In this document: piece after piece, positions 17,154-26,396 of the stretch
Layout of the letters: each line of letters begins with the position of its first letter
Position numbering within the stretch: the first letter of the stretch is position 1
Origin: Bermanella sp040371755
GTDB taxonomy: Bacteria > Pseudomonadota > Gammaproteobacteria > Pseudomonadales > Oceanobacteraceae
Length of the DNA: 64,000 bases
Direction of reading: 5' to 3'
Assembly (NCBI RefSeq): GCF_040371755.1
Contig: NZ_BAABWE010000002.1
Location: 186,001 to 250,000 of the forward strand
The notes under the pieces: generated by a model
The model's input: the letters and a program-made list of their open reading frames with translations, nothing else
Told to the model about the DNA's origin: nothing
Database searches by the model: none
Program-made: the position numbers and the translations under genes

Positions 17154-18533
17154 TTACTCATCATCAAACTCACGCCCTTCGTAGAACCCCGGAGCGAGGT
17201 TTTCAAAGCGCGTGTATTTGCCAATAAAGGCTAGGCGGTCAGTACCAATTTCACCATTACGGTGTTTACCAATGATGATCTCACCAATGCCTTTGTCTGG
17301 GGAGTCTTCGTTATACACTTCATCACGATAGATAAACGCAATGATATCTGCATCCTGCTCGATGGCACCCGATTCACGCAAATCCGACATCACTGGGCGC
17401 TTATTAGGACGTTGCTCTAATGAGCGGTTAAGCTGAGAAAGCGCCACCACAGGGCAACCAAACTCTTTAGCAATGGCTTTTAACGAGCGCGAGATCTCAG
17501 AAATCTCTTGGGTTCGCCCTTCACTTTTACCCGCTACCTGCATTAATTGAAGGTAATCGACCATGACTAAAGCTAAATCGTTATTATTTTCCCGATATAC
17601 GCGGCGACAACGGGCACGCATCTCTTGAGGGGTTAACGCGGCGGTATCATCAATATAAAGCGGTTTGTCTTTAAGCATATTGAATGCGGAGGTCAGCTTT
17701 GGCCAATCCTCTTCATCCAGCTTACCACTGCGCAACCGATTAGACGGAATTTTACCCACAGAGGAATACATCCGCATTAAAATGGCCTCTTTGGGCATCT
17801 CCATACTGAACACCAGTACAGGGCGACCACTTTGCAATAATGCATTTTCACACAGGTTCATAGCAAACGTGGTTTTACCCATGGATGGACGACCAGCCAC
17901 GATGACTAAATCGGCGGTTTGAAAACCATTGGTACGCTTGTCTAAATCGGTGAAACCTGTGGTTAAACCCGTAAGACCGTCTTCCATATTGAAAAGCTCT
18001 TCAATCTTCTCGAGGGTACGGGACATAATCGGGTTAACGTGCTCAGGGCCGGAATCTTTTTTACCACCCCCTTCTGCCACTTCGGCAATGCGTTTTTCCG
18101 CATCACTAATCAAATCTAATGGATCTTGCCCCTTGTTGCTGTAAGCACTACCAGCAATGTCTGTGGCCGCTTCCGCTAAGCGCCTAAGCAAGGCTTTCTC
18201 TTTAACAATATCGGCGTAAGCTGAAATATTTGCTGCCGAGGGGGTATTTTCTGATAGGTCAGACAAATAGGCCAAACCACCAATGTTTTCTAATTCTTCA
18301 AGCCCTTGTAGCTCGTCACTCAGAGTTAAAACATCAAACGGTTTTTCTTTCTCTGCCAGTGTGCAAATGACCTGATAAATCAGCTTATGGCTATGACGAT
18401 AAAAGTCATCGGCCTGCAGGCGCTCGGACACCACCTCAAACGCGCGGTTATCCAGCATTAATCCACCCAATACCGATTGCTCGGCATCCATGGAGTTAGG
18501 CGGCATTTTTAGATTTTCGACTTGCTGATCCAT
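17154..18533 (-). CDS. dnaB: Replicative DNA helicase
   Basis: Hexameric fork helicase of 459 residues. The N-terminal primase-interacting helical domain starts at MPPNSMDAEQSVLGGLM. The RecA-like motor has Walker A GRPSMGKT, Walker B ALVMVDYLQLM and the DnaB signature SQLNRSLEQRPNKRP. I chose ATG 18533; a TTG 18 bp upstream is also in frame. It follows the rpsF-rpsR-rplI operon as in Pseudomonas and E. coli, but is separated by 570 bp holding two RNA-like repeats with terminators, so it needs its own promoter. Confidence 0.95.
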   Translation of the reverse strand: MDQQVENLKMPPNSMDAEQSVLGGLMLDNRAFEVVSERLQADDFYRHSHKLIYQVICTLAEKEKPFDVLTLSDELQGLEELENIGGLAYLSDLSENTPSAANISAYADIVKEKALLRRLAEAATDIAGSAYSNKGQDPLDLISDAEKRIAEVAEGGGKKDSGPEHVNPIMSRTLEKIEELFNMEDGLTGLTTGFTDLDKRTNGFQTADLVIVAGRPSMGKTTFAMNLCENALLQSGRPVLVFSMEMPKEAILMRMYSSVGKIPSNRLRSGKLDEEDWPKLTSAFNMLKDKPLYIDDTAALTPQEMRARCRRVYRENNNDLALVMVDYLQLMQVAGKSEGRTQEISEISRSLKAIAKEFGCPVVALSQLNRSLEQRPNKRPVMSDLRESGAIEQDADIIAFIYRDEVYNEDSPDKGIGEIIIGKHRNGEIGTDRLAFIGKYTRFENLAPGFYEGREFDDE

Positions 18534-18663
18534 TGGGTGATTTTTAACCAAGAAGATACTGAAAAAGTGAGCGGTTTAGTTTGCCTTTAAACGCATGAAA
18601 TTGCCAGTTGGTGGTAGTTAAAAAGGCTTAAGGTGTTTGTGCCTATAAAAGCTAAATTGGGCA

Positions 18664-18836
18664 ATAAAAAAGCCTCAATGTTTTCACATCAAGGCTTCCT
18701 TATACATAGGCTTTTTAAAAGCTTGTCTTTTTTCAGCTGACCCGGCGTAGGTTATTTGCTCCCGCTCATTTAGCATTACTAAATAAGAAGATCTCAAACG
18801 CTCTACAACAAAGTCTGATGGGAAAAGCCGAGCTTC
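18664..18836 (-). ncRNA. Candidate structured small RNA, copy 1, ending in a terminator
   Basis: The distal of two related units (other copy 18935-19111). On the minus strand it opens with AAGCTCGGCTTTTCCCATC, contains CAGACTTTGTTGTAG pairing in part with CCTAC...GTCAG downstream, and has an inner ATTTAG/CTAAAT hairpin. A conserved CAGCTGAAAAAAGACAAGC is followed by a 10-bp terminator (18671-18680 with 18687-18696) and a T tract. The terminator stem closes through G-U pairs only on the minus strand. There is no plausible reading frame. I do not recognise a known RNA family. Confidence 0.55.
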
Positions 18837-18860
18837 ACACCTAAAATTTTTAATTTTCTA

Positions 18861-18936
18861 AGCGAATATTTTCATACTAGATCAAGGCGGATGAAATACC
18901 GACGGGCAGTGTATGAATTACATACTTAATATTCAT
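18861..18936. repeat. Imperfect palindrome between the two RNA candidates
   Basis: GAATATT near the left end is mirrored by AATATTC at the right, with a core GTATG-AATTA-CATAC and an AAGGCG element. It has the same layout as the palindromes near 43.1, 59.0 and 59.2 kb. Confidence 0.45.
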
Positions 18937-19111
18937 AAAAAAACCCCAATGCATAAACATCAGGGTTCTTTAATTTACCTAGGCGTTTCAAAAGCTTGTC
19001 TTTTTTCAGCTGACGCGGCGTAGGTTGTTTGCTCCCGACGATTTTAGCAGCGCTAAATGAGGAGGGAGCGAACGTTCTACAACAAAGTCAGATGGGAAAA
19101 GCCGAGCTTTC
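18935..19111 (-). ncRNA. Candidate structured small RNA, copy 2, directly after rplI
   Basis: Begins about 10 nt after the rplI stop on the same strand. AAAGCT near the 5' end can pair with AGCTTT near the 3' end. CTGAC pairs with GTCAG, GTAG with CTAC, GCTCCC with GGGAGC, and an apical TTTAG/CTAAA hairpin closes the centre. A terminator (18942-18951 with 18958-18967) and a T7 tract end the unit. The flanks of the elements are conserved with copy 1 while the apical arms diverge but still pair, which points to selection on structure. It could be an independent sRNA, a processed 3' UTR RNA of rplI, or an attenuator for dnaB. Confidence 0.6.
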
Positions 19112-19121
19112 TACCCAGCAA

Positions 19122-19571
19122 TTACTCTTCAGGTACAACGTGTACAGTAAGAGCAGTAGTCACGTCAGCGTGTACTTGTAGCGTGATCTCGAACGTGCCA
19201 ACAGTACGTAGAGGACCGTTTGGTAAACGGATCTCAGCTTTTGTCGCTTCGATGCCAGTAGAGCTGATTAGGTCAGCTAGGTCACGAGTACCGATAGAAC
19301 CAAATAGCTTACCGTCTTCACCGGCTTTAACTGCTAGAGTCAACTCAAGTTCTTTAAGTTGTTCTGCACGTTGTTGTGCGCCCGCTAATTTCGTAGCCGC
19401 TTCTTTTTCAAGTTCAGCACGACGCGCTTCAAAAGTTTCAACGTTTGCAGCAGTGGCTGGAACCGCTTTCTTTTGAGGAATTAGGAAGTTACGGCCATAA
19501 CCAGATTTAACGGTTACTTTATCGCCAAGAGAACCTAATTTAGCAACTTTTTCTAATAGGATTACATCCAT
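19122..19571 (-). CDS. rplI: 50S ribosomal protein L9
   Basis: A 149-residue protein with the N-terminal RNA-binding domain (VILLEKVAKLGSLGDKV, GYGRNFLIP), the long connecting helix and the C-terminal domain. It binds 23S rRNA near the L1 stalk. Last gene of the rpsF-rpsR-DUF2232-rplI operon. Confidence 0.97.
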   Translation of the reverse strand: MDVILLEKVAKLGSLGDKVTVKSGYGRNFLIPQKKAVPATAANVETFEARRAELEKEAATKLAGAQQRAEQLKELELTLAVKAGEDGKLFGSIGTRDLADLISSTGIEATKAEIRLPNGPLRTVGTFEITLQVHADVTTALTVHVVPEE

Positions 19572-19638
19572 TTTTAAACACCTTACAGGGCAAGACTTAC
19601 GTCTTATTTATAAATGACTCAAGTAATTGAGCCTTGTG

Positions 19639-20496
19639 TTATGCCGTGTCATTTAGACGGTTTCGGAAATTGAAAACCAAATCCAGAAAAGCGACTAAAA
19701 TTAGTAACGCGTACATATATGGCAAAAAGAACAAAAAGCTTAGATAAAAACCTATAAGCCATTGTGAACTTAATTGCCCCATGGCTATGACACCATGAAC
19801 TAAACTAATTCCCATGATAAACATGGGCATTAGAATGATTGGCACCCAACTCCCTAAAAAGGGATTAGATCCACTCATTAAAAACACCCCAATTGCAAAA
19901 GCACCATACCAATAAGGTAATCGAAGGGTGTGAAACTCGGCTTTAAACCCGTCAGGGTTAAACAGCTTTGCTTGCCAATTACGAGCTAATAACAGCGCGC
20001 CGATGGCAAAAAGCTGTAGCATAGAGGCTACTGCACCTAGCAATATAGGGAAGATCCAAGGTTGTACCTGCTGGATCATTTGCGCACTCATGCGCTCCTC
20101 AAGAGCCTCATTATATTCTTTAGAGCCTTGCTCTAACACTCCGTACCATTTGGGGCTAAATTCAGGTAATAGCCAAATACAGGCCAAACCAGCAATAACG
20201 GAGATAGAGATAGCTTTAGGCAGTGACGCGCTTAATCTAAGCACACAGGCCATCACGGCACTGCCTAAAACCACCACAAAGATGGTGATATCTTGCTGAA
20301 CAGCGTACCAAGCAACTCCTGGTAATAATGCCGCCAACAATATATTGAATCCTTTATTGAAGCCTTGGCTTAATATCACCAAGGCCACAACCGCTGCACT
20401 TACCCAATACATCAAGGGAAGTGCAGCAAACAGCACTGCCAAAAGTGCCGCTTGACGAGGTCCTTGCATACTAAAGCGTGCAATGGCTCCCATCAT
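19639..20496 (-). CDS. DUF2232 integral membrane protein
   Basis: A 285-residue protein with about eight hydrophobic segments (for example LAVLFAALPLMYWVSAAVV and FYLSFLFFLPYMYALLILV). Its place between rpsR and rplI is the conserved location of the DUF2232 family in pseudomonads and relatives. No enzymatic motif is visible and the function is unknown. It starts 8 bp after rpsR, so it is translated from the ribosomal-protein transcript. Confidence 0.8.
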   Translation of the reverse strand: MMGAIARFSMQGPRQAALLAVLFAALPLMYWVSAAVVALVILSQGFNKGFNILLAALLPGVAWYAVQQDITIFVVVLGSAVMACVLRLSASLPKAISISVIAGLACIWLLPEFSPKWYGVLEQGSKEYNEALEERMSAQMIQQVQPWIFPILLGAVASMLQLFAIGALLLARNWQAKLFNPDGFKAEFHTLRLPYWYGAFAIGVFLMSGSNPFLGSWVPIILMPMFIMGISLVHGVIAMGQLSSQWLIGFYLSFLFFLPYMYALLILVAFLDLVFNFRNRLNDTA

Positions 20497-20504
20497 GCTA
20501 CTGA

Positions 20505-20732
20505 TTACTTATGTGCATCAGTGTATGGCAGTAATGCAACGTAACGAGCACGTTTGATCGCTGTAGCTAGCTGACGCTGATACTTAGCTTTAGTACCAGT
20601 GATACGGCTAGGAACGATTTTGCCAGTTTCAGTTACGTAACCTTTAAGTACATCAAGGTCTTTGTAATCGATCTCGGCAACACCTTCAGCAGAGAAACGG
20701 CAGAACTTACGACGACGGAAAAAACGAGACAT
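20505..20732 (-). CDS. rpsR: 30S ribosomal protein S18
   Basis: A 75-residue basic protein with the family core DYKDLDVLKGYVTETGKI and the C-terminal RARYVALLPYTD. It binds the platform of the 30S subunit together with S6, encoded 15 bp upstream. Confidence 0.97.
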   Translation of the reverse strand: MSRFFRRRKFCRFSAEGVAEIDYKDLDVLKGYVTETGKIVPSRITGTKAKYQRQLATAIKRARYVALLPYTDAHK

Positions 20733-20747
20733 AATCTATCCTCCTAA

Positions 20748-21170
20748 TTATTCAGCGTCAGCAGCAGGAGCCGCTTCTTCTGTTGTTTCAGTTGCTGGAG
20801 CTTGTTCAGTATCTTCACGACGAGGACGCTCATCACGACGATCTTGACGGCTTTCAGCAGCTTTAATTGGAGACTCGCCAGTTACAGCATCTTTAGTACG
20901 AATAACCATGCTACGGATAACAGCATCGTTGAAACGGAAAGTGTTGTTTAACTCAGCAAGAGTTTCGTTATCACATTCGATGTTCATAAGAACGTAATGT
21001 GCTTTGTGGATCTTTTGGATTGGGTAAGCCAAGTGACGACGGCCCCAGTCTTCAAGACGGTGGATTTGACCACCAGTTTCTTTGATAGAGCCAGTGTAAC
21101 GCTCGATCATAGAAGGTACTTGTTCGCTTTGATCTGGGTGTACCAGAAATACGATTTCGTAATGACGCAT
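20748..21170 (-). CDS. rpsF: 30S ribosomal protein S6
   Basis: A 140-residue protein with the S6 fold (MRHYEIVFLVHPDQSEQV, RLEDWGRRHLAYPI). It has an unusually long, charged and Ala/Glu-rich C-terminal tail (about the last 35 residues), as seen in several gammaproteobacteria and, in E. coli, modified by polyglutamylation. It heads the operon; the 250-bp leader upstream probably carries the promoter and possibly the S6:S18 autoregulatory site, which I could not place. Confidence 0.96.
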   Translation of the reverse strand: MRHYEIVFLVHPDQSEQVPSMIERYTGSIKETGGQIHRLEDWGRRHLAYPIQKIHKAHYVLMNIECDNETLAELNNTFRFNDAVIRSMVIRTKDAVTGESPIKAAESRQDRRDERPRREDTEQAPATETTEEAAPAADAE

Positions 21171-21418
21171 ATTATATGCTCCTTATGGGTTGATAGCCTT
21201 CCAACAAGGGCAAAAAGCCAGCTAGTAAAAGGCAAGGAGTCCTACCGTTCCAAGTTGGAAAAATAGGGGCGCGCATTATGAACAAAAAAACAACAAATAG
21301 CAAGCAAGTGGAATCCCTCTATATTCAGTCAAAAGTCGCCGCTGTCCGACTTTCACTCCCATTAATCATTAAATTAGCGGTAAGCTAGGTACACAATAAA
21401 AATAAGGATTCTCACCCC

Positions 21419-22624
21419 ATGGGTAAATACATTCTCCGCACGTTAGGCTCGCTGGTACTGGTTGTTGTTATTCTAGCTCTTATCTACCAAACGGAGCTGC
21501 GCCAGCTTTACAATACTGTTCATTTATTTGATACCGACCGTATCGTCACAAACTTCTCTCGTTTGAAGGATATGGCACCGACTAAAGTACTCTTCTCAAA
21601 TGACTCGATTCGCAGCCTAAATCCAATACCCAGACAGTTACCACGCAGCTTTATGTATAAAGGGGAAGAAATAACCATTGCTAAGTGGTTAGAAGACTCC
21701 AACACAACCGCATTAGTGGTAATCCAAGGGGAAAACCTTTTACATGAACAATATCTTCAAGGTACAGGAGAGTTTGATCAGCGAATTTCTTGGTCTATGG
21801 CAAAGTCCTTTTTAAGTGCATTGTTTGGAGTTGCCGTTGCAGAAGGTAAGGTTCCCGACCTTAATGCCGCGGTTACCGATTATGTACCAAGTCTGGTTGG
21901 CAGCGGCTATGACGGTATCTCCATTAAGAACGTTCTACAAATGAGCAGCGGCGTGTACTTCAATGAAGATTACGGCGACTTTAACAGTGATATTAACCGA
22001 TTTGGCCGCATTATGGCCCTAGGTGGCAGCTTCGATGATTTTGCCACGTCATTGACCCAAGACCCTCTGCACGAGCCGGGTAAATTTATGCACTATGTGA
22101 GCATTGATACTCATGTTCTCGGTATGGTGTTAAGAGCGGCCACGGGCAAAACAATTATGGAATACATGCAAGAAAAGCTATGGAGCAAACTGGGTGCCGA
22201 ATCAGACGCGTATTTCATTACGGACAGCACAGGTGAGCCAATGGTATTAGGTGGTCTCAACATGATCTCTAGAGACTATGCCCGTATGGGCATGTTGTAC
22301 CGTGATTTTGGCCAATATAACGGCAAACAAATCATCGAAAAGCAATGGGTCATTGATAGCACAACCCCTGATGCTCCTCATCTAATGCCGGGGCCAAGAG
22401 CAAACGCCTCGCGCACTTTAGGTTATGGCTATCAATGGTGGCTACCAATTAACCCTGACCAAGAGTTTATGGCGGTGGGGATTTATGGACAATTTATCTT
22501 TATAGACCGGAAAAAGGATTTAGTTATCGTAAAAAATAGCGCCGACAGACATTTCATGGAGAATAATTTTCAAAGCACAGATTTGTCTATTTCTGCCTTT
22601 AGGGCTATCTCTGAAAGCCTTTAA
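21419..22624 (+). CDS. Serine hydrolase, beta-lactamase/6-aminohexanoate-dimer hydrolase family
   Basis: A 401-residue protein anchored by one N-terminal transmembrane helix (residues about 5-23), with its domain in the periplasm. The active-site serine is Ser126 in SMAK, and the second motif YVS is at residues 226-228. The C-terminal LGYGYQWW is typical of the class C-like esterase and nylon-oligomer-hydrolase branch. The substrate is unknown; true antibiotic hydrolysis is unlikely in this branch. It stands alone, with AAGGA upstream and its own terminator. Confidence 0.82.
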   Translation: MGKYILRTLGSLVLVVVILALIYQTELRQLYNTVHLFDTDRIVTNFSRLKDMAPTKVLFSNDSIRSLNPIPRQLPRSFMYKGEEITIAKWLEDSNTTALVVIQGENLLHEQYLQGTGEFDQRISWSMAKSFLSALFGVAVAEGKVPDLNAAVTDYVPSLVGSGYDGISIKNVLQMSSGVYFNEDYGDFNSDINRFGRIMALGGSFDDFATSLTQDPLHEPGKFMHYVSIDTHVLGMVLRAATGKTIMEYMQEKLWSKLGAESDAYFITDSTGEPMVLGGLNMISRDYARMGMLYRDFGQYNGKQIIEKQWVIDSTTPDAPHLMPGPRANASRTLGYGYQWWLPINPDQEFMAVGIYGQFIFIDRKKDLVIVKNSADRHFMENNFQSTDLSISAFRAISESL

Positions 22625-22668
22625 CAAACTTGATTGAAATAAAGCGATTAAGCTTAAGCATACAAAGA

Positions 22669-22700
22669 AAATAATACGGCAACCTATGTCGTATTATTTT
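22669..22700 (+). terminator. Intrinsic terminator
   Basis: A 10-bp stem (22669-22678 with 22690-22699) ending in a T tract downstream of the serine hydrolase gene. Confidence 0.7.
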
Positions 22701-22860
22701 AACTTAATATGAATGAACCCTAACCCGCCAGCAAAAAAACGCTAACCTTAGCCGCACCGACTTTAAGCCGCCATTGGCGATATACTGGCGTGTGACATTT
22801 TTAACCAGCTTATTATGCTAAAGTACGCCCAATTACACTATTTATTTGAGACCACTCAAT

Positions 22861-23328
22861 ATGATGAAAATTTGGGTCGATGCCGATGCCTGCCCAGTGG
22901 TGATTAAAGAAATCTTATTCAAAGCTGCCAATCGAACAAAAATCCATACAACGTTATTGGCTAATCATAATATGTCTGTTCTTAAAAGCCCTTACATTCA
23001 TTTTTCGCAAGTGAGCCAAGGGTTCGATGTGGCGGACAATGAAATTGTTGAGCGTTGCCAAGTGGGTGACCTCGTGATCACTTCAGATATTCCATTAGCC
23101 TCGGACATTATAGACAAAGGCGGGTTGGCACTGAGCTCAAGAGGAGAGGTTTTCAGTAAAGAAAATATTAAAAGCCTGCTAAGTATGCGTGATTTTATGG
23201 ATACCATGCGCTCAAGTGGTGAGCATACTGGCGGGCCGGCTCCTATGAATCAGGCGGATCGACAGCAGTTTGCAGCTCAACTGGATAAAATTCTTACGCG
23301 TCACTTACAATCCCAGCCAAAATCTTAG
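22861..23328 (+). CDS. UPF0178 (YaiI/YqxD) family protein
   Basis: A 155-residue protein with the family hallmarks KIWVDADACPVVIKEIL at the N terminus, VVITSDIPLA-type LVITSDIPLAS and a C-terminal TGGPAPM. The fold is related to PIN/NYN nucleases with conserved Asp residues, but no activity has been established. Two consecutive ATGs start the frame; I use the first of the pair. A TTG 15 bp upstream lacks a ribosome site. Confidence 0.88.
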   Translation: MMKIWVDADACPVVIKEILFKAANRTKIHTTLLANHNMSVLKSPYIHFSQVSQGFDVADNEIVERCQVGDLVITSDIPLASDIIDKGGLALSSRGEVFSKENIKSLLSMRDFMDTMRSSGEHTGGPAPMNQADRQQFAAQLDKILTRHLQSQPKS

Positions 23329-23330
23329 GC

Positions 23331-23360
23331 AAAAAAAAGCCCGCATCAAACGATGCGGGC
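23331..23360 (-). terminator. Intrinsic terminator of the choice-of-anchor I gene
   Basis: A 9-bp GC-rich stem (GCCCGCATC/GATGCGGGC) with a loop of 4 and eight T on the minus strand. Confidence 0.9.
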
Positions 23361-23380
23361 AGCTCAGAGTCTTATTATTA

Positions 23381-25183
23381 TTATTTATTGTTAGCGGTTT
23401 CTTCTTCAAACTGAATTTCGTAAACAGTGGTCGTACCTGATACTTCATTACCAACTGCAATGTAGTGTTTCTCATTGCGCGTGTAATACTCAATAGATTC
23501 AGGGCCTAAATCACCTGCAGCAGGGTTATATTCATCATTGTCACAATCAGTGCCATCAACCGCTGTGCAAATATCAGCGGTGAAATCACGATTATTAATG
23601 TAGGTTAATAATTTTGATTCAGCCGGATTCGTCACATCGTATGCGGCTATTCCCCCTTGACGTTCAAGACCAATAAATGCGACTTTTTTATCTAAAATAC
23701 TGGCCACCTCAATGGCTTCTGGTTCAACACCTTTATCATCTGAGCGATCATCATTATCTTGATTGTCATTGCTCACGTTAAAGTGGCTGGTGGTATTAGC
23801 AATTTTAGAAAGCTCATCACCTGAATCAAAAACTTGCTCTGCGTTCATATTCCAAATTGAAAACGAACGTGCCCCAAAAATATGAACCGTCTCATTGGCT
23901 GCAATATCCATATCATCTGCAATGACTTTTACACGACCAATGGCATTTTTATTGGCAATGGTACCGTCTTCACCATAAACCGACTCATTCATGAGAGGGT
24001 GAGCTGGATCGACGTTTAAGTTTTTACCACGGGCTTCGTCAGTGTAAGAAATACAGTCGTCTTCTTCTGTGGTGTATTCTGGGTCTGTGGAGGCAAAGTC
24101 ATCTCCATCCCAAGTATGATTAGCACTTTCACATACAGATTGCGTCGTCTCGTAAACATACTCACGACCATCACCTTCATTTGCACTAATGATGTAAGTC
24201 GCGCCATCCACTTCGAATGAAGCTAAGCTGTCAGGCATGTAATAACCAGCCAATTGCGGATAGCTGGCGTAGGTTAAGGTTTCATCTTTATTGGTTAAAT
24301 CAAGCTCATAACCTTGGCCACCATCAGCAACCGGTGCCCAGCTTTTCTCACCTAATCCTTTAATGGATTCAACGCTTGCAGTGGCTATATCAATAATGGC
24401 AAATGCGTTGTTTTCTTGAAGCGCCACGACCGCTTTGTTTTCAGTGGTGATCGTAATGTATTCAGGCTCTAAATCTTGTGCCACTGATGCACCAAAAGGT
24501 GATGGCAGACGAACATTATTTAGCTCTGAATGGCGGCTCTGTCCTTGATTAAACGCTTTAAAGTCAATTTGCGTGACCACTGCATTGCTATTTGATGTGC
24601 CTGAAGAGATATTCACAAGAGTCACAGACCCTTCTGGGTCTACTGTGTAATCGCCACTTGGCTCCCCTTCATTTGCAACAACAATGAAATTAGCGTCGTC
24701 CGTCATGGTAACCATGTCTGGCAGAGCACCTGCCGTAAAGGTATTGATCAATGACAAGTCATTGCTGTCGTATAACGCGATGATGCCATTACCTTGTTTA
24801 TTATCGTTTTCAATGGCGACTGCCACTAACGCATCTTTAGCTACCACTGAATTAGCCGCACCTATGCTAATACCTGCATGAGTTGCTGCCGCCTGAAGGT
24901 TAATGGTTCCGTCTTTTAGTGGAATACCTGAATTATCAAAGCGTAAAATATCGATGGTTTTATCTTCAGCATTGACCACGTACAAGCGGTCTGTCGTTTG
25001 ATCATACGATACGATTTCAGCGGATGAAGTATCGAATTCATTACCTGATACATACGTGCCGACTACTTCAAGATTAAGAGCCGAAAAGGTTTTAGTTTGT
25101 TTGTTGTCATCACTATCGCTGCCGCAACCGGTCAATACGGTTAAAGTGGATGCAAGCATAATTGGTAGTACTGCTGGTTTCAT
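23381..25183 (-). CDS. Choice-of-anchor I family lipoprotein
   Basis: A 600-residue lipoprotein (lipobox LTGCG; the mature N terminus is Asp-rich). It shows the repeated beta-propeller-like pattern of the choice-of-anchor I domain, for example NEGDGREY, EPEYITI, GVEPEAIEV and a closing GPESIEYY. Such proteins are related to extracellular alkaline-phosphatase/phytase-like propellers and are usually surface-exposed. The ligand is not evident. Two internal Cys pairs lie around residues 346-377 and 560. A good GGGGAGAG lies before the ATG. It is a single-gene unit. Confidence 0.75.
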   Translation of the reverse strand: MKPAVLPIMLASTLTVLTGCGSDSDDNKQTKTFSALNLEVVGTYVSGNEFDTSSAEIVSYDQTTDRLYVVNAEDKTIDILRFDNSGIPLKDGTINLQAAATHAGISIGAANSVVAKDALVAVAIENDNKQGNGIIALYDSNDLSLINTFTAGALPDMVTMTDDANFIVVANEGEPSGDYTVDPEGSVTLVNISSGTSNSNAVVTQIDFKAFNQGQSRHSELNNVRLPSPFGASVAQDLEPEYITITTENKAVVALQENNAFAIIDIATASVESIKGLGEKSWAPVADGGQGYELDLTNKDETLTYASYPQLAGYYMPDSLASFEVDGATYIISANEGDGREYVYETTQSVCESANHTWDGDDFASTDPEYTTEEDDCISYTDEARGKNLNVDPAHPLMNESVYGEDGTIANKNAIGRVKVIADDMDIAANETVHIFGARSFSIWNMNAEQVFDSGDELSKIANTTSHFNVSNDNQDNDDRSDDKGVEPEAIEVASILDKKVAFIGLERQGGIAAYDVTNPAESKLLTYINNRDFTADICTAVDGTDCDNDEYNPAAGDLGPESIEYYTRNEKHYIAVGNEVSGTTTVYEIQFEEETANNK

Positions 25184-25363
25184 GAATCTCTCCCCTAATA
25201 GTTGCAGGTAAGATTAATGGTCAATTATGACTTTTCATTGACACTAATATTTCGTATTGGTGTTAGTTAAGTGACAGTTGAGTCATATTATTTGAAGAGA
25301 AATACACAAAACCATATGGCTATAGTACTATTGATCGATAATGAATACAGGTTCACTTATTGT

Positions 25364-26368
25364 ATGAAAACGTCCACTATCGCCAGTCACTATGTAAGAG
25401 CCGCCCTTGCGGGGGCAAGCGCCCAAGGGCGGGATATTGAGTTTCTGTTACAAAAAGCAGGCATAGGAAAAGAAGTGCTGCACGCACCAAAAGCCAGAGT
25501 GTATCCAGACAAAATGGCCAATTTACTGCGCACGTTAGTGAATGAGCTACAAGATGAGTTTTTGGGACTGGGCCATAAACCCTCTCCACCGGGTAGTTTT
25601 GAAACCTTACTTCAATTAATTGTCCCCTGCTCAACGCTTCAAGAAGCATTACAAATGGGTACTCGCTTGTATCGTTTATTTGATCAAGCCATTCATATCA
25701 ACTTTGAACCCACTCCAATGGGCGGCGTGCTCGCCGTCAATCAACATTACCCATGCCTAAATAAAAACCAATATCTGACCGAGCTGCAATTAGTGTTATG
25801 GCATCGAATATGCTGCTGGCTAACAGGCAAGCGCATTCCTATTCGCTGCTCTGAATTTGCTTATGATAGGCCCAGCCATGCAGATGAGTATCCGTTTTTC
25901 TTTTATGGGGAAAACCGCTTCAACCAAGCAAGAACTCAAATCCACATTGATCAACAACACTTAGATTTACCCATAATCAGGCATCGCAGTGACTTACCAG
26001 AACTGATGGAAGAAGCTCCATATGTGTTTTTAGTAAAACCCAATAACACCGCCAGTATTAATGCACAAATTCGTCGAATTTTAGAAAAGCACCAAGGAAA
26101 AGATTTACCGGATTTAGAAAACGTAGCAACCCAGTTAAATATGAGTGCCACAACACTACGTCGTCGATTAAAAACAGAAAATACGTCATTCCAAGCTATT
26201 AAAGATCAAGTGCGCCGAGACCTGGCCATTTGTTATTTAAGTGATCATACATTCAGCATTAATGAAATTGCTTTAAAGGTGGGCTTCACCGAACCAAGTA
26301 CATTTCATCGGGCGTTTAAAAAGTGGACTGGGATCACACCGGGGGATTACCGATCAAGCGAAGCTTAA
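25364..26368 (+). CDS. AraC family transcriptional regulator
   Basis: A 334-residue regulator with an N-terminal arabinose-binding-like domain (typical opening SHYVRAALAGA) and C-terminal double helix-turn-helix. The second HTH region is INEIALKVGFTEPSTFHRAFKKWTGITPGDYR. I prefer ATG 25364 because it gives the family N terminus; a GTG 93 bp upstream is in frame. The target is unknown. It is divergent from the choice-of-anchor I gene and convergent with the cupin gene. Confidence 0.85.
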   Translation: MKTSTIASHYVRAALAGASAQGRDIEFLLQKAGIGKEVLHAPKARVYPDKMANLLRTLVNELQDEFLGLGHKPSPPGSFETLLQLIVPCSTLQEALQMGTRLYRLFDQAIHINFEPTPMGGVLAVNQHYPCLNKNQYLTELQLVLWHRICCWLTGKRIPIRCSEFAYDRPSHADEYPFFFYGENRFNQARTQIHIDQQHLDLPIIRHRSDLPELMEEAPYVFLVKPNNTASINAQIRRILEKHQGKDLPDLENVATQLNMSATTLRRRLKTENTSFQAIKDQVRRDLAICYLSDHTFSINEIALKVGFTEPSTFHRAFKKWTGITPGDYRSSEA

Positions 26369-26370
26369 TA

Positions 26371-26396
26371 AAAAAGAGGCTTGTGCCTCTTGTTTT
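26371..26396. terminator. Bidirectional intrinsic terminator
   Basis: A stem AAGAGGC/GCCTCTT with flanking A and T tracts sits between the convergent AraC and cupin genes and touches the cupin stop. Confidence 0.75.

Noticed and set aside
21171..21418. S6:S18 autoregulatory RNA in the rpsF leader
   Set aside because: The location is right, but I could not identify the CCG-bulge hairpin with confidence.
21419..22624. Antibiotic-resistance beta-lactamase
   Set aside because: SMAK and YVS motifs are present, but the overall pattern fits the broad esterase/6-aminohexanoate-hydrolase branch and the protein is membrane-anchored.
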